This document shows, in pieces, positions 33,097 through 45,269 of a stretch of DNA of 64,000 nucleotides (its first letter is position 1; each line of letters starts with the position of its first letter). The notes under the pieces were generated by a model. The model had not been told where the DNA came from, ran no database searches, and worked only from the letters and a program-made list of their open reading frames with translations. A program made the position numbers and the translations under genes. Source of the stretch: Brachionus manjavacas (lineage: Eukaryota; Rotifera; Eurotatoria; Ploima; Brachionidae); assembly GCA_019054805.1 (NCBI GenBank), contig JAHQIY010000003.1, forward strand, positions 8,246,001-8,310,000, read 5' to 3'.

Positions 33097-34127
33097 ATTG
33101 ACAAAATTTTTTTTTTTTTAAATTTAATTTCAAATTTTGATTTTATTAATTAAGAAAAAACATTTTAGCGCTAAATTTTCTTTTTTCAAGTTAATTTCTC
33201 AGCATCCATTATTATTTTTCAGACCTTTAGTACACAAAATTTTAGATTAAAAAACAAGAAAATTACTGTTAACAATCAAATTAAATAATACACCTGGCAA
33301 CTTGAATTAACGTTTAGAAAATTTAACCAAATCAACAAAATTAAATATTTAAACTTAAATAATCAATAAAATATTAATTGTTACAATAAATACAATTGCC
33401 TTTAAGGCTAAAAAATTTAAAATAAAGACTCTAAATAAAATTTAAAATAAAATTTTGGTCAAATTTTTTGCAAAACCAGAAATTGATACACCAAATGCTA
33501 TCAAAAAATACTTCAAAATTTTTGTTTCTTCTCAATCCACCTTTGACGCATTTTACCTTTGCTTTAGTTATTAAAATCCGACATTACCGATCCAGGTAAA
33601 CGCTTCATCCAAAAAGGAAAGCAAAAAGCTCGTTTAAAAAATTAAAATAGTCCAAAGAACTGCTATTTGTTGAGCCTAAACTTAGAAACACTTTAGAATA
33701 CAAAATAATTCTATTCGAGTATTATTCAAATAGATTAAGGTTTCGCATTAAAATTCTAGTCTGACAAAACAAAATAAATAATCATTAATGGTCGCTATCG
33801 TAGCTTTGGTCAAACTGATTTCGTATTTAGCCCATGTCAGGAATGTTTTTGAACGTCGAGAGACTATAAATACACCAAAAAAAAATTAAAAAATTATAAA
33901 ATTTCCTTGTCGTCATGACAACCATTAAAAAGCTTTTTTAGATCTAAATATGCATTTTTAAGATTTTTCATACCACACAATTAGAATTCATCATACAAAT
34001 TTATTTTCTATACTTTTTTTTTAGTTATTTTCATTTAAAAAACTATTTTGCTTAGTTATTTCGTTTCTAGACTTGGCCAATTCGGGACTTGAAATCCTTA
34101 TAAGCTCGCCCGCATTTAGATACAAAG
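33097..34127. other. AT-rich intergenic DNA upstream of MAPK15
   Basis: No gene or delimited repeat recognised. Confidence 0.4.
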
Positions 34128-37100
34128 ATGCCTGATGAAGTTGAAAGCCACATTGTGCGAAAGTACGAGATTAAGAAGCGTCTTGGCAAGGGCGCCTATG
34201 GAATTGTGTGGAAGGCCGTAGACCGCAAATCAAACGAAGTTGTAGCTCTCAAAAAAATCTTTGACGCTTTCCGAAACGAGACAGATGCTCAGGTAAAAAA
34301 AGAGAAAATTTTTTTTTTTGATTTTTTTATTATTCTAATAAATTCTTTAAAAATAATTGAATTTTAATTTAGTTAATTATTTAAGAGAACTTACAGAGAA
34401 ATTGTGTTCCTTCAAGAGTTTAGTGAACACCCGAACATAATTAAACTGTATGACGTAATCAAAGCGGACAACGACCGCGACATTTACCTAGTTTTTGAGC
34501 ACATGGAAACCGATTTACACAATGTAATCAAACGAAAAACAATTCTGAAAGACATTCACAAACAATACATTATGTATCAATTACTAAAGGCTACCAAGTA
34601 CTTGCACTCGGCAAATGTGATCCACAGGGACCAAAAGCCGTCGAACATTCTGCTCAACCAGGAATGCCACATGAAACTGTGTGATTTTGGCCTGGCTCGG
34701 TCTTTGACCCACGAGGCCCACGAGCATGAATACACTAACCCGGCATTGACCGAATATGTGGCGACACGGTGGTACAGGGCGCCCGAAATACTGCTCGCTT
34801 CGCCCAAATACACCAAAGGAGTTGACATGTGGAGTGTTGGATGTATCCTAGGCGAGATGTTGCTAGGCACGCCGATTTTTCCCGGTACTTCTACATTCAA
34901 TCAGCTTGAGCGCATTTTGAAGTACATACCGACGCCGAGCAAACAAGACATAGACAGCATTCAGTCGCACTATGGACCTAGTGTTATCGAGCGGGCCTCT
35001 TCAGGGCAAAAAAAATGCCTCGAAGATCTCGTGCCAAATGTTTCCAAGGAAAGCTTAGATCTTCTAAGACGTCTGCTTCAATTCAACCCTAATAAAAGGA
35101 TCACTGCCGACGAGGCTCTCACTCATCCCTATGTTATCAAGTACAAATTAAAAAAATTTCAAAATACTTTTATAATATTTTTTATTAGAAAAATTAATAA
35201 TAGAAAAATTTATCAAAAGCTGAATAATTTAAAAGTGTTTCATAAATTGTGCTGAAGTCTCTTCTTCATCTTTTCTCTTATTTTTATTCAATTAGATATT
35301 GAAAATTTCTAAGGCTGGATCATAACTTCTTGCATATTTTTAGATTATTCCATCTTACCATTTACATCGGTTATTTAAAGTAATTTTTTAAAGAAATTTT
35401 GATGCATATAATTAATATAATTAGGTATTGATTGAACGTTTGGCAAATTAAACCGCTTCTAACCCTTCTTTTTCAAAAATTTTCTGGTAATCCTTCTAAA
35501 ATGCTTGACTTGTCTTCCATTTTTATCATTATTTATCTCTTTTATTCGTGCCGAGCTGAAGGTCCTTCAGATAAAATTAAAAAAAAATGTAAAGTAAAAT
35601 AAGTTAAAATATATTATAAAAGACAATCAAAATAGACAAATTGTAAAAGTAATTATAGCTGCAGCATGTTTAAGTATTGAAAATTTCAAGAAAAAAAAGA
35701 AGAAATAGTAAGTTAGCAATTACACAATGGAGTCGGGTATTCGATATATCTTGATTTTTTTATAACATTGAGGAACAGTTTTGATAAATTTAAAATTAAA
35801 TATTTAAAGATGGAATATAATTAAATAAATTCAAGTATGCTTTTCAATTTGTTTGATTGTTTTTGATTGATTTTAAGCAGCTTCTTATTGAGTCAGTTAT
35901 GTCATTATTCGACGCTATGTTGTCCTTGTATTCTACCTCAATTTATCCTACTATTAATTTTATAATTGTTAGTGGTTCAAAATGGTCATTCGAAATATAA
36001 AGTTTAAATATTTTAAGTGGTAAAGATAGTAGACAATAATCATTTTAATAATGACACTTACAATTAATCTAATCAAAACATCAAGATAAATAAATTGAAA
36101 GTTATTAATTTTCAGGGTTCCGGATCATAGTAACACACGTTTTTAATTTTAGGAAAAGCCAAAATTTAAAATATAATTACCTTTTTAATTTAGCTTCTTG
36201 ATCAGTTAATATATTTTAGGTCAACTTTGATATTCCTTCCTGATTTTCTATCCTCAATAAAGTTTCTTAGAATATCTTAAATTTTTCTAAAAGCTTTTTA
36301 ACATTGAGGAACTGTGTTACAATACACTGCATCAAATTAATAATAAATGATAGTCCCCTTGAGTATATATAAAAAAGTCAATTAATAATAAATTTTATTG
36401 AGAAGATTAAAAAATTCTGTTGTAAATATAACAAAAAAAAATATTTAAGGCTATTTGTTCATCATTGATCGAATTTTTTAACTCAATATTCTTCATTCAA
36501 CTAGAATATTAAAAATTAAGATTTTGATTTCGCTTTTTGAAATTAAACCTTAACTTACCAAAAAATAGTTTTTTGTCAAGAAAAATTTAAAATTAAAAAA
36601 GGTTGAATCATGAAATGTGGTATTTAAGGTTCCATTATTAAATTGGATTAATTGTGCAAAAAAAAAATTAGATTAAATCAAGAACAGAAAATGAAGTAGA
36701 ACAATTTTTAAATCATTAAAAATACTTTTTAAATCATTAAATTCTAGTACTAACTACCCTCATTTGAAAATTATGAAAATTTCAGCAAAGTAAAAAATTT
36801 TTTTTAAATTTTACCAAAATATTTTATTGTTCGCTGTAAGGAATTCTGGGCTTGATTATGCGATTTCAAATTTTTCTAATAACTGTTTTTTAATTAAATT
36901 AAGTAAAGCATACATTTACTCGCAAAAAAAAAACTAAAGCCTAATTTGCAACAAAGATTTTCCGACTTAAGAAATTTTAATTGTAATTAATCAATTAAAC
37001 GTTATATATCATTGCCTTTTTTATCAATAAAATCATATATGCGGACAAAAATTTTGATCCGTCTTTATTTTGTAAAAAAATTAAATTTTTCTTCTAAATT

Positions 37101-39351
37101 ATTTTATTTTTAAGTTTTTAGTTAAAGGACGATCTTGAAACAGTTGATTCAAAGCTTTTTGATCTTAAAAAAAATTAACACCTAATAAATAAATTCATTA
37201 ATATTTTACATCATTAAACCTTTTTTTAAAATATCAAATGTGTAATTTCTGTTACGTTTCTCAAATAAAATTTAAATTTTCTTTGAATTAATATATTTTT
37301 TTAAATTTTCAATTTTTTTTCAAAAATCGTTTTAGTTAAGTATGTATATTTATTTACACTTTTTACCATATTTTTGTTCAAAACATGCACAATATTCTTT
37401 TGTACTCAATTTTACCGTGTAATTAAAACTATTATTGAGTTTAATAATTTGTAGATTGCTTTTTTAAATTTAAATAAGCTTTATTTTAGTGATTTGATAA
37501 AGATAAACCAAATATTTTATCTATTTCTTTATTTTCAAGAAAACTTTAAATAAATTTGAGTATTTTCAATATACAGAAATTTTTTTTTGTTTTTTTTTAA
37601 ATCGAAAATTTTAAATTTGATGAAATTTAAAATGTATTTAATTTTCTTCTATTTGGTCCGTTTAAAAATTAAAAGTATTTAAAATGAATAATACTCCTTT
37701 AAAAAGTTACCTGAGAGGTAAAAATTAAAATTAGAGAATAAAATTGAATTAAGTTATAATTTACATTTTTTTCTGGCTTGTGAAATTAAGTAAAAAAAAA
37801 TTTTCTTGATTAATTTTAAATAAAATTTCAATCTTTAATTAATATTATTCCATTTTAATTTTTAATAAAATATTGTCGTGGATTTCATAGCGAGGTTAGA
37901 GTTTTCATGCTCACAAAATTTCTAACTTATTGGTCACAACTTATAAATGACCAGTTTAATGAAAAATTTAATGAAAAAAATTAAACCTCTTTCGACTTGC
38001 TCTTTATCTTTTCGTTCAAATTAAATGCCATTTTGAATTATCAAGAAATTAATGGATCTCTCGACGAGATCAGTTTAATACTTTCTTGAAAATTTAATTT
38101 TTTATCTGTTTAGCTTTCATAATCCAAAAGAAGAAATCAGAAAGGGATGCGATGTGGTTCCGCAGTTGAACGATAACATACGGCTAACCATTGACGAGTA
38201 TAGGAATAAATTGTATCAATTTATACAAAATAAACCCGCAACTCGTTTATTAGCTCAAGCACAACAAACTCAAAAAACCAAAGCTCAAAAACCTCAGCAA
38301 TCTTACTCTAGGACAAATCAAAAATCGAACTATGATGAAAAAATAGACAGTGAACTAATTGATCACTATGCAAATCAAACTCATAAAAACAACTATGCTT
38401 CGTCTTACAATCAATACGACTCCAAGTCATCCAATGATATCAACTACAATTCTGATGACAATTCTTCAACACCAACACCACCTTCACCTCCTAACCAAAA
38501 CAACATGGCAAGTAGCTCCACATCTGCTTTGAATAATTACAATCGCAAAAAACATGCCACTGACTACCAAAACAATGCAAATGCAGCCAAGGATAACTTT
38601 GTGGGAAATAACAATAGCACCAATTTAGCCTATTCAAGTAATTGATTAAAATTATTTCAAAAAAAATAAATAAAATTTTAAAAAGTAAAGATTAAAATTA
38701 AATTTTTTATTATCTTAAGGTGGAGTTGCATTTGGCCGCACCACTCATTTGCAGCCTCAAACAAATCAGACTAGCTACGCTAAAAATTTCGTCCAGCAAA
38801 GAGCTCTAGGCGGTGTGATAAGCAGACAAAAAAGTGTTGAAAGCTTAAATGCAAATTATGTAAGAGAAGACTTAAATTTTTTAAAAAAGAAAGATTTTAA
38901 GCTTTCAAAACAAAAGAGCTCTGGTTATCAAAATAGCAAGAATGTCGTTGTAAGCAGCAATAGCAATAGTCGAACGAGCAACTCAGCGCCAGTTCCTAGT
39001 CAGCCAATGGTGATTCAATCAAGACCTACATCGTCGACTGGGAACCATATAAATCACTTTTACCATCCAGAACAAAAGTATGCTACACCGAAAAATCCAG
39101 TTATAGTGAGAAATGCGGATAAACCGAGTTATCAACAGAACGGAATGGGAAGTGGAATATTGTACAGACCGATATCGGCCACTGATCTTAGGGCTAATGC
39201 CAAGCCAGTGTTTGGCCGAAAGCAGTTTAATAATCAAACTAATATGACTGCTAATTTGGCAGCAAAGAACATGCTTGGAAATTATAATGGGTCAGCCACT
39301 CATGGTACTATTTCGAATAATGGTTTAAATGCGATTAAAAAATGGTGGTAA
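34128..39351 (+). CDS. MAPK15: Atypical MAP kinase ERK7/8 (MAPK15)
   Basis: Exons 34128-34292, 34386-35140, 38114-38637 and 38720-39351 join to 691 aa. The kinase domain has the Gly loop GKGAYG (20-25), K42 in VALKK, H-R-D137-Q-K-P-S-N, DFGLA, and the activation motif T177-E-Y179; the Gln in HRDQKPSN is characteristic of ERK7/8 rather than ERK1/2. Exon 3 resumes with FHNPKEEI...[14 protein letters not shown], the conserved stretch after the kinase domain of MAPK15, so the 2,973-bp intron 2 is real although very long for this genome. The C-terminal half is Asn/Ser/Gln-rich and disordered, with a FGRT motif in exon 4. MAPK15 autophosphorylates its TEY and acts in cilium formation, autophagy and secretion control. 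The central kinase exon is richer in GC than the disordered exons. Exon 3's start codon phase was fixed by the FHNP motif. Confidence 0.9.
35520..35760 (-). mobile_element. LINE 3'-end fragment within MAPK15 intron 2
   Basis: Shares GCCGAGCTGAAGGTCCTTCAG-type sequence and the block AGCAATTACACAATGGAGTC with the 3' UTR of the LINE at 23935-24225, in the same (minus) orientation. No RT coding remains. Confidence 0.65.
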
Positions 39352-39887
39352 AATAGAGATCTTGAATTTCTTTTCAAAAGAAAAAAATTTTTGAGAATTG
39401 TTATTATTTATAATTTGAATAATAGAAAAAATTATTAACACTGGGGTGATTTGTATTTGTTTTTTTTTACTAAAAATTAATGAAAAATTTATTTTATTAT
39501 GTTGAAATGGATTGTAAATTTTTTTGCAATAAATAAATCTTACAAAGAATTTTGATTTTTTTGCGAACAAAAGACTTAACCGAGTTCTTTTTAAGAATAT
39601 CTTTTCTTTTTTATTTAATTTTGTGATCAAAGTTATTAACCAAATTTTTGACAAAAAAAAAATGTGATTTAAAACATAGCCGGCAATGAGGACTTTGATA
39701 ACATTTTATGTGATCAACCGATAAGACTATCAACTAGACCCCATATTTTTGTCTCGAGCAAGCTGTCAATAAAAATTTTAGAAATATCTGCAAAGTTTTG
39801 ATATTTTTTGAAAGTTACTCAATAAATTAAAAATTAAATTGAACATGTTAAATAAAGGCATATAGATAAGAACGAAAAATATTAGAA
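39352..39887. other. Intergenic DNA after MAPK15
   Basis: AT-rich; 39670-39760 is of more balanced composition without any recognised coding or RNA feature. Confidence 0.35.
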
Positions 39888-39993
39888 AATTAAAAAATAA
39901 AATAAAAATTTGTTCGATCAATATTTTAAAATTCATCAAACACTATAATAAAAATTAAACAGAAATTGAATTTTTCTATTTTAAAAAATAAAA

Positions 39994-40065
39994 CTCCGTG
40001 ACGGGGAATTGAACCCCGGTCTCCCGCGTGACAGGCGGGGATACTCACCACTATACTATCACGGA
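39994..40065 (-). tRNA. tRNA-Asp (GUC)
   Basis: 72 nt on the minus strand, cloverleaf complete: acceptor TCCGTGA/TCACGGA with discriminator G, D loop with AGTGGT, anticodon loop CTGTCAC (GUC), T arm CCGGGG-TTCAATT-CCCCG. Sequence identical to the six other Asp copies. Internal A and B boxes intact; no intron. Confidence 0.97.
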
Positions 40066-40166
40066 CTCATAACTATAAAAAATGAATTGAAGATTAGAAT
40101 ATAAAGTTAGAAAAAATTTAAAAAAATGAATAAAAATAAAGTGAATAATTTTAATTTTATACTGGA

Positions 40167-40238
40167 TCCGTGATAGTATAGTGGTGAGTATCCCCGCCTG
40201 TCACGCGGGAGACCGGGGTTCAATTCCCCGTCACGGAG
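40167..40238 (+). tRNA. tRNA-Asp (GUC)
   Basis: Identical to the copy at 39994-40065, in divergent orientation 101 bp away. A T-rich Pol III terminator (TTTTATTTTTT) follows directly. Confidence 0.97.
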
Positions 40239-40509
40239 TTTTATTTTTTAAAATAGAAAATTTCAATTTCTGTTTAATTTTTATTATAGTTTTTGATGAA
40301 TTTTAAAATATTGATCGAACAAATTTTTATTCTATTTTTTAATTTAAAAAAAAAAAGTCAACATAGCACAGCTAAAATTTTCATTCAATTAAAAGATATA
40401 GTAATTTATCATTTAATGATGAAGCTTAATCTTTTTTGATCTTAATAAATTTTGTTCTAAAAATCCTTGATTTACAAATATTTATTCATTATAAAAATTA
40501 TTGGAAAAA

Positions 40510-40581
40510 GCGTCAGTGGTGTAGCGGTTATCATTGTTGCCTTCCAAGCAGCAGATCCGGGTTCGACTCCCGGCTGACGCA
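40510..40581 (+). tRNA. tRNA-Gly (UCC)
   Basis: 72 nt: acceptor GCGTCAG/CTGACGC plus A, anticodon arm GTTGC-CTTCCAA-GCAGC with TCC anticodon, T arm CCGGG-TTCGACT-CCCGG. It carries A right after the anticodon arm (AGCAGCAGATCC), the type shared with the 41091 copy. Followed by an eight-T run. Confidence 0.97.
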
Positions 40582-41090
40582 ATTTTTTTTCTTAAAAAAA
40601 ATGATCTTTATTTGTTCTCCTTTAATTTGAATAATTAAAAAAAGCACATTTTCTAATCTTTATAAATTTCAAAATTTTATTTAAAATGTTTTCCATTAAA
40701 TTTAAAAACATAATTTATAAGAATTTCATAGATAAATTTTCTCTTTTAACTTAGTTAACGGTCCATTAGTTCTACTTACCTCTTTCTTGGTAATATGTGT
40801 TGGGGCGACAATAAAGTAATAGCGGTCAACAAATGTGGAGTAAAAAATAAATTACAGGAGGATTTAAATAGTGGAATGTAATTATTAGTTTTGTCATTTT
40901 TATGCATAAAAAAGGTATTTTGAAGTTTATGATCAATATTTAATTCTCAAAATAATCAAACCAAGTTAAAATTATGATTTGGATTTTTAAATAATTTTTT
41001 TGCTCTTTTCTGCTTAAAAAACGAGTTTGAGTTAATCGTTTTTCGCTGCATTGACTAAAAGACTTAATAATTAAAACAAAAATAAAAAAA

Positions 41091-41162
41091 GCGTCAGTGG
41101 TGTAGCGGTTATCATTGTTGCCTTCCAAGCAGCAGATCCGGGTTCGACTCCCGGCTGACGCA
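41091..41162 (+). tRNA. tRNA-Gly (UCC)
   Basis: Same sequence as the 40510 copy, and the 3' flank (AATTTTTTTTCTTAAAAAAA) is also shared for about 20 bp, showing duplication of the locus. Confidence 0.97.
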
Positions 41163-42382
41163 ATTTTTTTTCTTAAAAAAATGCACAAAATTTTTAAAAT
41201 TAATTATTTTTCATTGAATCAAATATATTAGAAGATTAATTCTAAAAATAAAATAAAATTAGCTATTTTAATATGACAATTAAATTTTGGTGAAATAAAG
41301 TAAAATTCGTTAAGATTTTTAGAATGATGTTCATAGGACAGAATTTGTTTCGTCAGAATTAAGACTAACTCAAGCAGATTTTGAATGAAAAAAAAGGGAC
41401 GGCTGAAAATTTGTCAGTTTGTAAAGTTTTTGATGTGCTTTCAGAATCGTGGTCGATCTTATTGTAAAAATTAAGGGAAGGAATCAAAAATCAACTTTGA
41501 ATTCTAAAAAAGTCGATTTTTCTTATTATTGTGTATTATTTGGCCAAAAATAATTATAATAACTATGATTATATTATACTATAGTAGCTTATAGTCTCAG
41601 CTATCAAAAGAGGGTTCGATTATTATATCAAGCTTTTGTATTCATTAGTTATATGAATTTGAATACTATTAACTTTTTTGAGTTGGTCAACTTCCGGCCC
41701 CTATCCAAAGAGGACATAATTTAAAAATGAAAAATCAAGTGCACTAAAAAGTATTTTTGGTCGTAGAATTCAAATATCATAATGGTTTTTTAAAAAAATG
41801 AAAAATCAAAGTTAGATTTTTAGGTTCAAAATGTCCTTATTAAAATATTAAAAATTATAATATTAAAAAAAAATAAATATTAATACCATAAATAAATAAA
41901 TATTCTCAAAAGATACACAAAAAGGCAGAGTCAAAACAATTGTAAATATCATAAACTAATAACAAAATTAAAAGGAACTAAAATAGACTAAAATGATCTC
42001 AAATAGATTTTCTAATTTTTTTTTATATTCTAATTTTTCAAATAGATTTTCTTAAATAAAAATATTATTTATCATAAATTAAATTATTTTTTGGTTAGTT
42101 AATTATTTTTAATCAGATTCAACATCTTGATTAAAATTTTTTAACAGAAAAAAAATTCGATTTCGATAACTACAATAACAAAATATGCTTTGGCCAAGTT
42201 TTAAGTTATTTTTAAAAATATCATCTAATATCAAATGATACCACATGATATGATGTGACAAGTTAATTTCCGGCACTGTATACTCTTTAGTGAAATAATA
42301 TGAGTTTAATTTTTATTTGGAAATTTGAAAAAAATATTGAAATTTTTTTTAACTATTAAATAGTTAATTAATAGAAGTGAGG
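41163..42382. other. AT-rich intergenic DNA
   Basis: No coding frame, tRNA or delimited element was found. Confidence 0.4.
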
Positions 42383-42515
42383 CAGAGTTGGTCAAAAGTC
42401 AAAGTCAAGTCTGGACTTTGGCTTTTAATTTTATTTCATTGAAGTCAAGTCTGGACTTTGACTAAAACTAAAATTCTTTTTTAAAAATTTTTGTTTTAAA
42501 TAAAATTTTGTTCTC
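42383..42515. repeat. MITE-family end fragment
   Basis: Starts CAGAGTTGGTCAAAAGTCAA and continues with AAGTCTGGACTTTG repeats, then ACTAAAATTCTTTTTTAAAA; the latter block recurs at 61438, the former is the inverted end at 61634. Confidence 0.5.
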
Positions 42516-42539
42516 GAATTTCAATGAAATATCCTATAA

Positions 42540-42945
42540 AAGTAGTGTAGAGTACTTGGGCTTGCCCATTGGTGATAGTGAATATGTTAATAACTTCGTA
42601 GAAGAAAAATGGCTAAAAAGTTGAAAAGTTGTTTTACTCTTTTTACGAAATTGGTTCAAAGACGAAATCAGCAAGTCCTGACTTAGTTGCATTTTTATAC
42701 AAACAATTCTGTCAATCGATTTTTAGGTATCACCTAGATCTTATTCTAATTAGTGACAAAAAACTTAAAGAATTTGGAATCGGCAAAATCTGCTACTTAA
42801 AAGAGTTTTTGGGGTCAAAAAGTATGCGTGAACTGCACCCTTGCTGGAGGCCCTAAAGGTGGAAAAAACTGCACAAATCTATTTTAAGCCCTTATCTATT
42901 TAAATTCCCATTATTCACTAGGATAGAATAGAGACAATTATTATT
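42540..42945 (+). mobile_element. LINE RT C-terminal remnant with 3' tail
   Basis: Reads in two or three frames: EYLGLPIGDSEYVNNFVEEKW (about 42551-42612), then FYSFYEIGSK...FLYKQFCQSIFRYHLD (42629-42856), followed by a short tail with TTCACTAGGATAGAATAGAG (42915-42934) and (ATT)n at 42938-42950. The YLGLPIG motif marks the end of an RT from a non-LTR element. One ORF piece is still 75 codons long. Its 3' tail is shared with the SINE at 52161-52474. Confidence 0.65.
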
Positions 42946-42989
42946 ATTTAAAGCAAAAGATATTTTTTCTTAAACAATTAGAAAATAGC

Positions 42990-43135
42990 AAGGTGTGTTA
43001 TGACTTGAGATTCTTATGGCATAAGAATCTCAAATTTTTCTACATGTAATCCACATTGTATCTCAATTAGATCTTAAATGAGAACGAGATCTGGGCATTC
43101 TTGAACATAGGATGAAACAAAGGTGATTATTATTA
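42990..43135. repeat. Hairpin followed by ATT-tailed sequence
   Basis: A perfect 13-bp hairpin (TTGAGATTCTTAT, loop GGC, complement; 43005-43033) precedes about 90 bp ending in GTGATTATTATTATTTTTA. This looks like another retroelement 3' end adjoining the previous one. Confidence 0.4.
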
Positions 43136-43546
43136 TTTTTATATTCGAAATTTTTATGAATTTCTAAACTAACTAAAATTTTGATAAATAAAAATAAAAA
43201 GATTATTTAGGTTTTAGAAATTCTGTAAAAAATCTATATCAGAACTCTTCAAAAAGTGTACACATTTCCATCAAAATTAATGAATTTGAGTGTCTTAGTT
43301 TCCTTTTTATTTTTTTGAATTACCATTTTTGCTGAATAATTTTTCAATTTTTAATGAATTGAACCGAGTCAAATGTAAAATACTTTAAGAACAATCAAAA
43401 TTTTTATTTATTGAATAATAAAAATTAAATGAAAAACGATTTCCATTTTTTTTCAATCTTTAAAGAGACATTAACTAATAAATAATCTGATAGCTCAATT
43501 TACTCTTTACCTTTTCTATTTTTGTGAATAAATTTGAACAAAAATT

Positions 43547-43618
43547 TTCCCACACCGGGAATTGAACCCGGGCCGCCTGCGTGAAAGGCAGGAATCCTAA
43601 CCACTAGACCATATGGGA
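43547..43618 (-). tRNA. tRNA-Glu (UUC)
   Basis: 72 nt on the minus strand: acceptor TCCCATA/TGTGGGA (one non-Watson-Crick position) plus A, D loop TCTAGTGGTTAGG, anticodon arm CTGC-CTTTCAC-GCAG with TTC, T arm CCCGG-TTCAATT-CCGGG. The only Glu copy in the window. A run of A/T (TTTTTG on its own strand) follows. Confidence 0.96.
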
Positions 43619-44438
43619 GTCTAACATTAATTAGAACAAGAAATTAATTTGATTTGAAAATTTGAATAAATAAAAGCAAAATTTGAATTTGAAAAATACA
43701 ATTGATCAAATATTGAATATTAAAATTATTGAAATTTTAAAATCGAGAGTTTTCTTTGTTTGCCTTTTAAAAACAAAAGGATTTTTTTCTTAGAAAATTC
43801 CAAATTTCATATCTATTTCTTTTTCCAAAATGTTTAGAATAAAATGCTATTTTTCAATTTGAAAATGAGCATTTCTAAGTTTTTTGATTCTATTGAAAAT
43901 CTTCAATTACTTGTCTAATAGCTTTTATAACTCTACTACTAAATTCTAATAAAAAAGATTAATTTCTGAAAAAACTTAAAACAAGTATTTAACTTACAGT
44001 ACCGATTTGACAAGTGGATTTCTCGTAACAAAATGTAAATTTACGTAAAAATTGGTAAAAATGAAAATGCCAAAAAATGCCCGATTTTTTGAATTTTTTA
44101 TTATTTTCCAATAAATTTTGAAAAAATTAGTTTCTATTTATTAAATCAAATTTTACCAAAAGTTATTTTTTTTTTACTAATTTTACGTAAATTTATGTAA
44201 AAAAAGGTAAAATATGGTAAAAAAAAGTACTTTTTAAATATGTTTTAAATTTTAAATAATTTTAATTAGAAATTTAGACACTTATTGAATTCAAATGTGA
44301 AATTAAATAATATTTTAGTTTTAATTATTTAAATAAATTTTTTGGTTGCTTAAATTTTTTTTAATAAAATATTCTTCTATTTAAATTTTAAATTTTGTTC
44401 AAAAATATATTCAATTTCAACACTTTTATTTATCGGAA
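43619..44438. other. AT-rich intergenic DNA
   Basis: Contains several TTACGTAAA-type short palindromes (44035-44230) also seen at 1740-1860 and 3520-3560, perhaps the remains of one repeat family. No gene seen. Confidence 0.35.
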
Positions 44439-44510
44439 TCCGTGATAGTATAGTGGTGAGTATCCCCGCCTGTCACGCGGGAGACCGGGGTTCAATTCCC
44501 CGTCACGGAG
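44439..44510 (+). tRNA. tRNA-Asp (GUC)
   Basis: Identical 72-nt sequence to the other Asp copies; an eight-T Pol III terminator follows immediately. Confidence 0.97.
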
Positions 44511-45269
44511 TTTTTTTTCTATGAATATTTTCAATCTATTTAATAAAAATTTTAACTTAAAAAAGTCCAAGTCCGGATTTTTTTTCAAAACTTTTTTTTA
44601 TAAAATTTAAAGATTATTTGAGGAAAAAATTTTTTTTTTAAATTAAACTGATTCAAAAAAAAATTAGTCAGAATCATGGACAAATGAAATTTCTTCCGTT
44701 TCAGGTATTTATTGTTGCGGCCTAGCAAGAGTCAATGTCCGGACTTGAACTTTTTTATATGACTTGGATTTAATCAGGGACTTTTAACAACTCTGATTTC
44801 TTGATAACAAATATTCCTTAAACTAATTTTTTAACTGGCCTGGCATTTTTGATTATGATTTAAGAATTTTTTGAAAAAAACAAAACTCTAAGATTATTTT
44901 GGATAAATAAATGATTGTTTAGATTTACTTTTACTAATGGATCTAGCTAATTCGTCGACGAATTTGACCATTTTTTAAAAATCATCTCAAAGCTATTTTA
45001 TTTTTTAAACAACCGAAAAATAATTTATTTTATTAGGATCAACAAAAGAAAATCAATTTTTCCTAATAATTTATTACACACTTAAAATTTAATCAAAAAT
45101 TATGTAATAATTTAATGAAACTTGAATTACAAAATTTTAGTTTACTTTTGACCAGAAAAAAGCTCAAGTTGTCATGGTTTTAATACAATAAATATTACTT
45201 TTAGTATTTTAAAGCCTTTTTTTTTAATTAGCTTTATTCGACCATTTTTCTAAAAATATTTTTCCAAAA
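44511..45269. other. Intergenic DNA with a MITE-family end
   Basis: Around 44565-44795 AAGTCCAAGTCCGG-type repeats end in GACTTTTAACAACTCTG, the inverted end of the CAGAGTTG family. The rest is AT-rich and includes the promoter of the RING gene. Confidence 0.4.

Larger units (their letters stand above)
39888..40349. repeat. Inverted repeat whose arms each hold a tRNA-Asp gene
   Basis: The left arm (about 39888-40065) and right arm (about 40167-40349) are reverse complements over the whole tRNA gene and roughly 105 bp of its 3' flank (for example TTGTTCGATCAATATTTTAA against its complement near 40310), with only a few differences. A 101-bp AT-rich spacer separates the two tRNA 5' ends. Confidence 0.85.

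Noticed and set aside
34577-34900. Minus-strand 107-codon frame
   Set aside because: Shadow of the MAPK15 kinase exon.
35141-35255. C-terminal extension of the MAPK15 kinase frame past 35140
   Set aside because: Reads as Lys/Asn/Ile-rich intron sequence; the FHNP motif needed after the kinase domain is found in exon 3 at 38114, so the donor at 35141 is preferred. Kept as a possible short isoform in the findings.
40436-40630. 64-codon plus-strand frame
   Set aside because: Runs through the tRNA-Gly gene; the RNA gene explains the sequence.
40940-41188. 82-codon minus-strand frame
   Set aside because: Antisense to tRNA-Gly 41091; the apparent SRTRICCLEG peptide is a translated tRNA.
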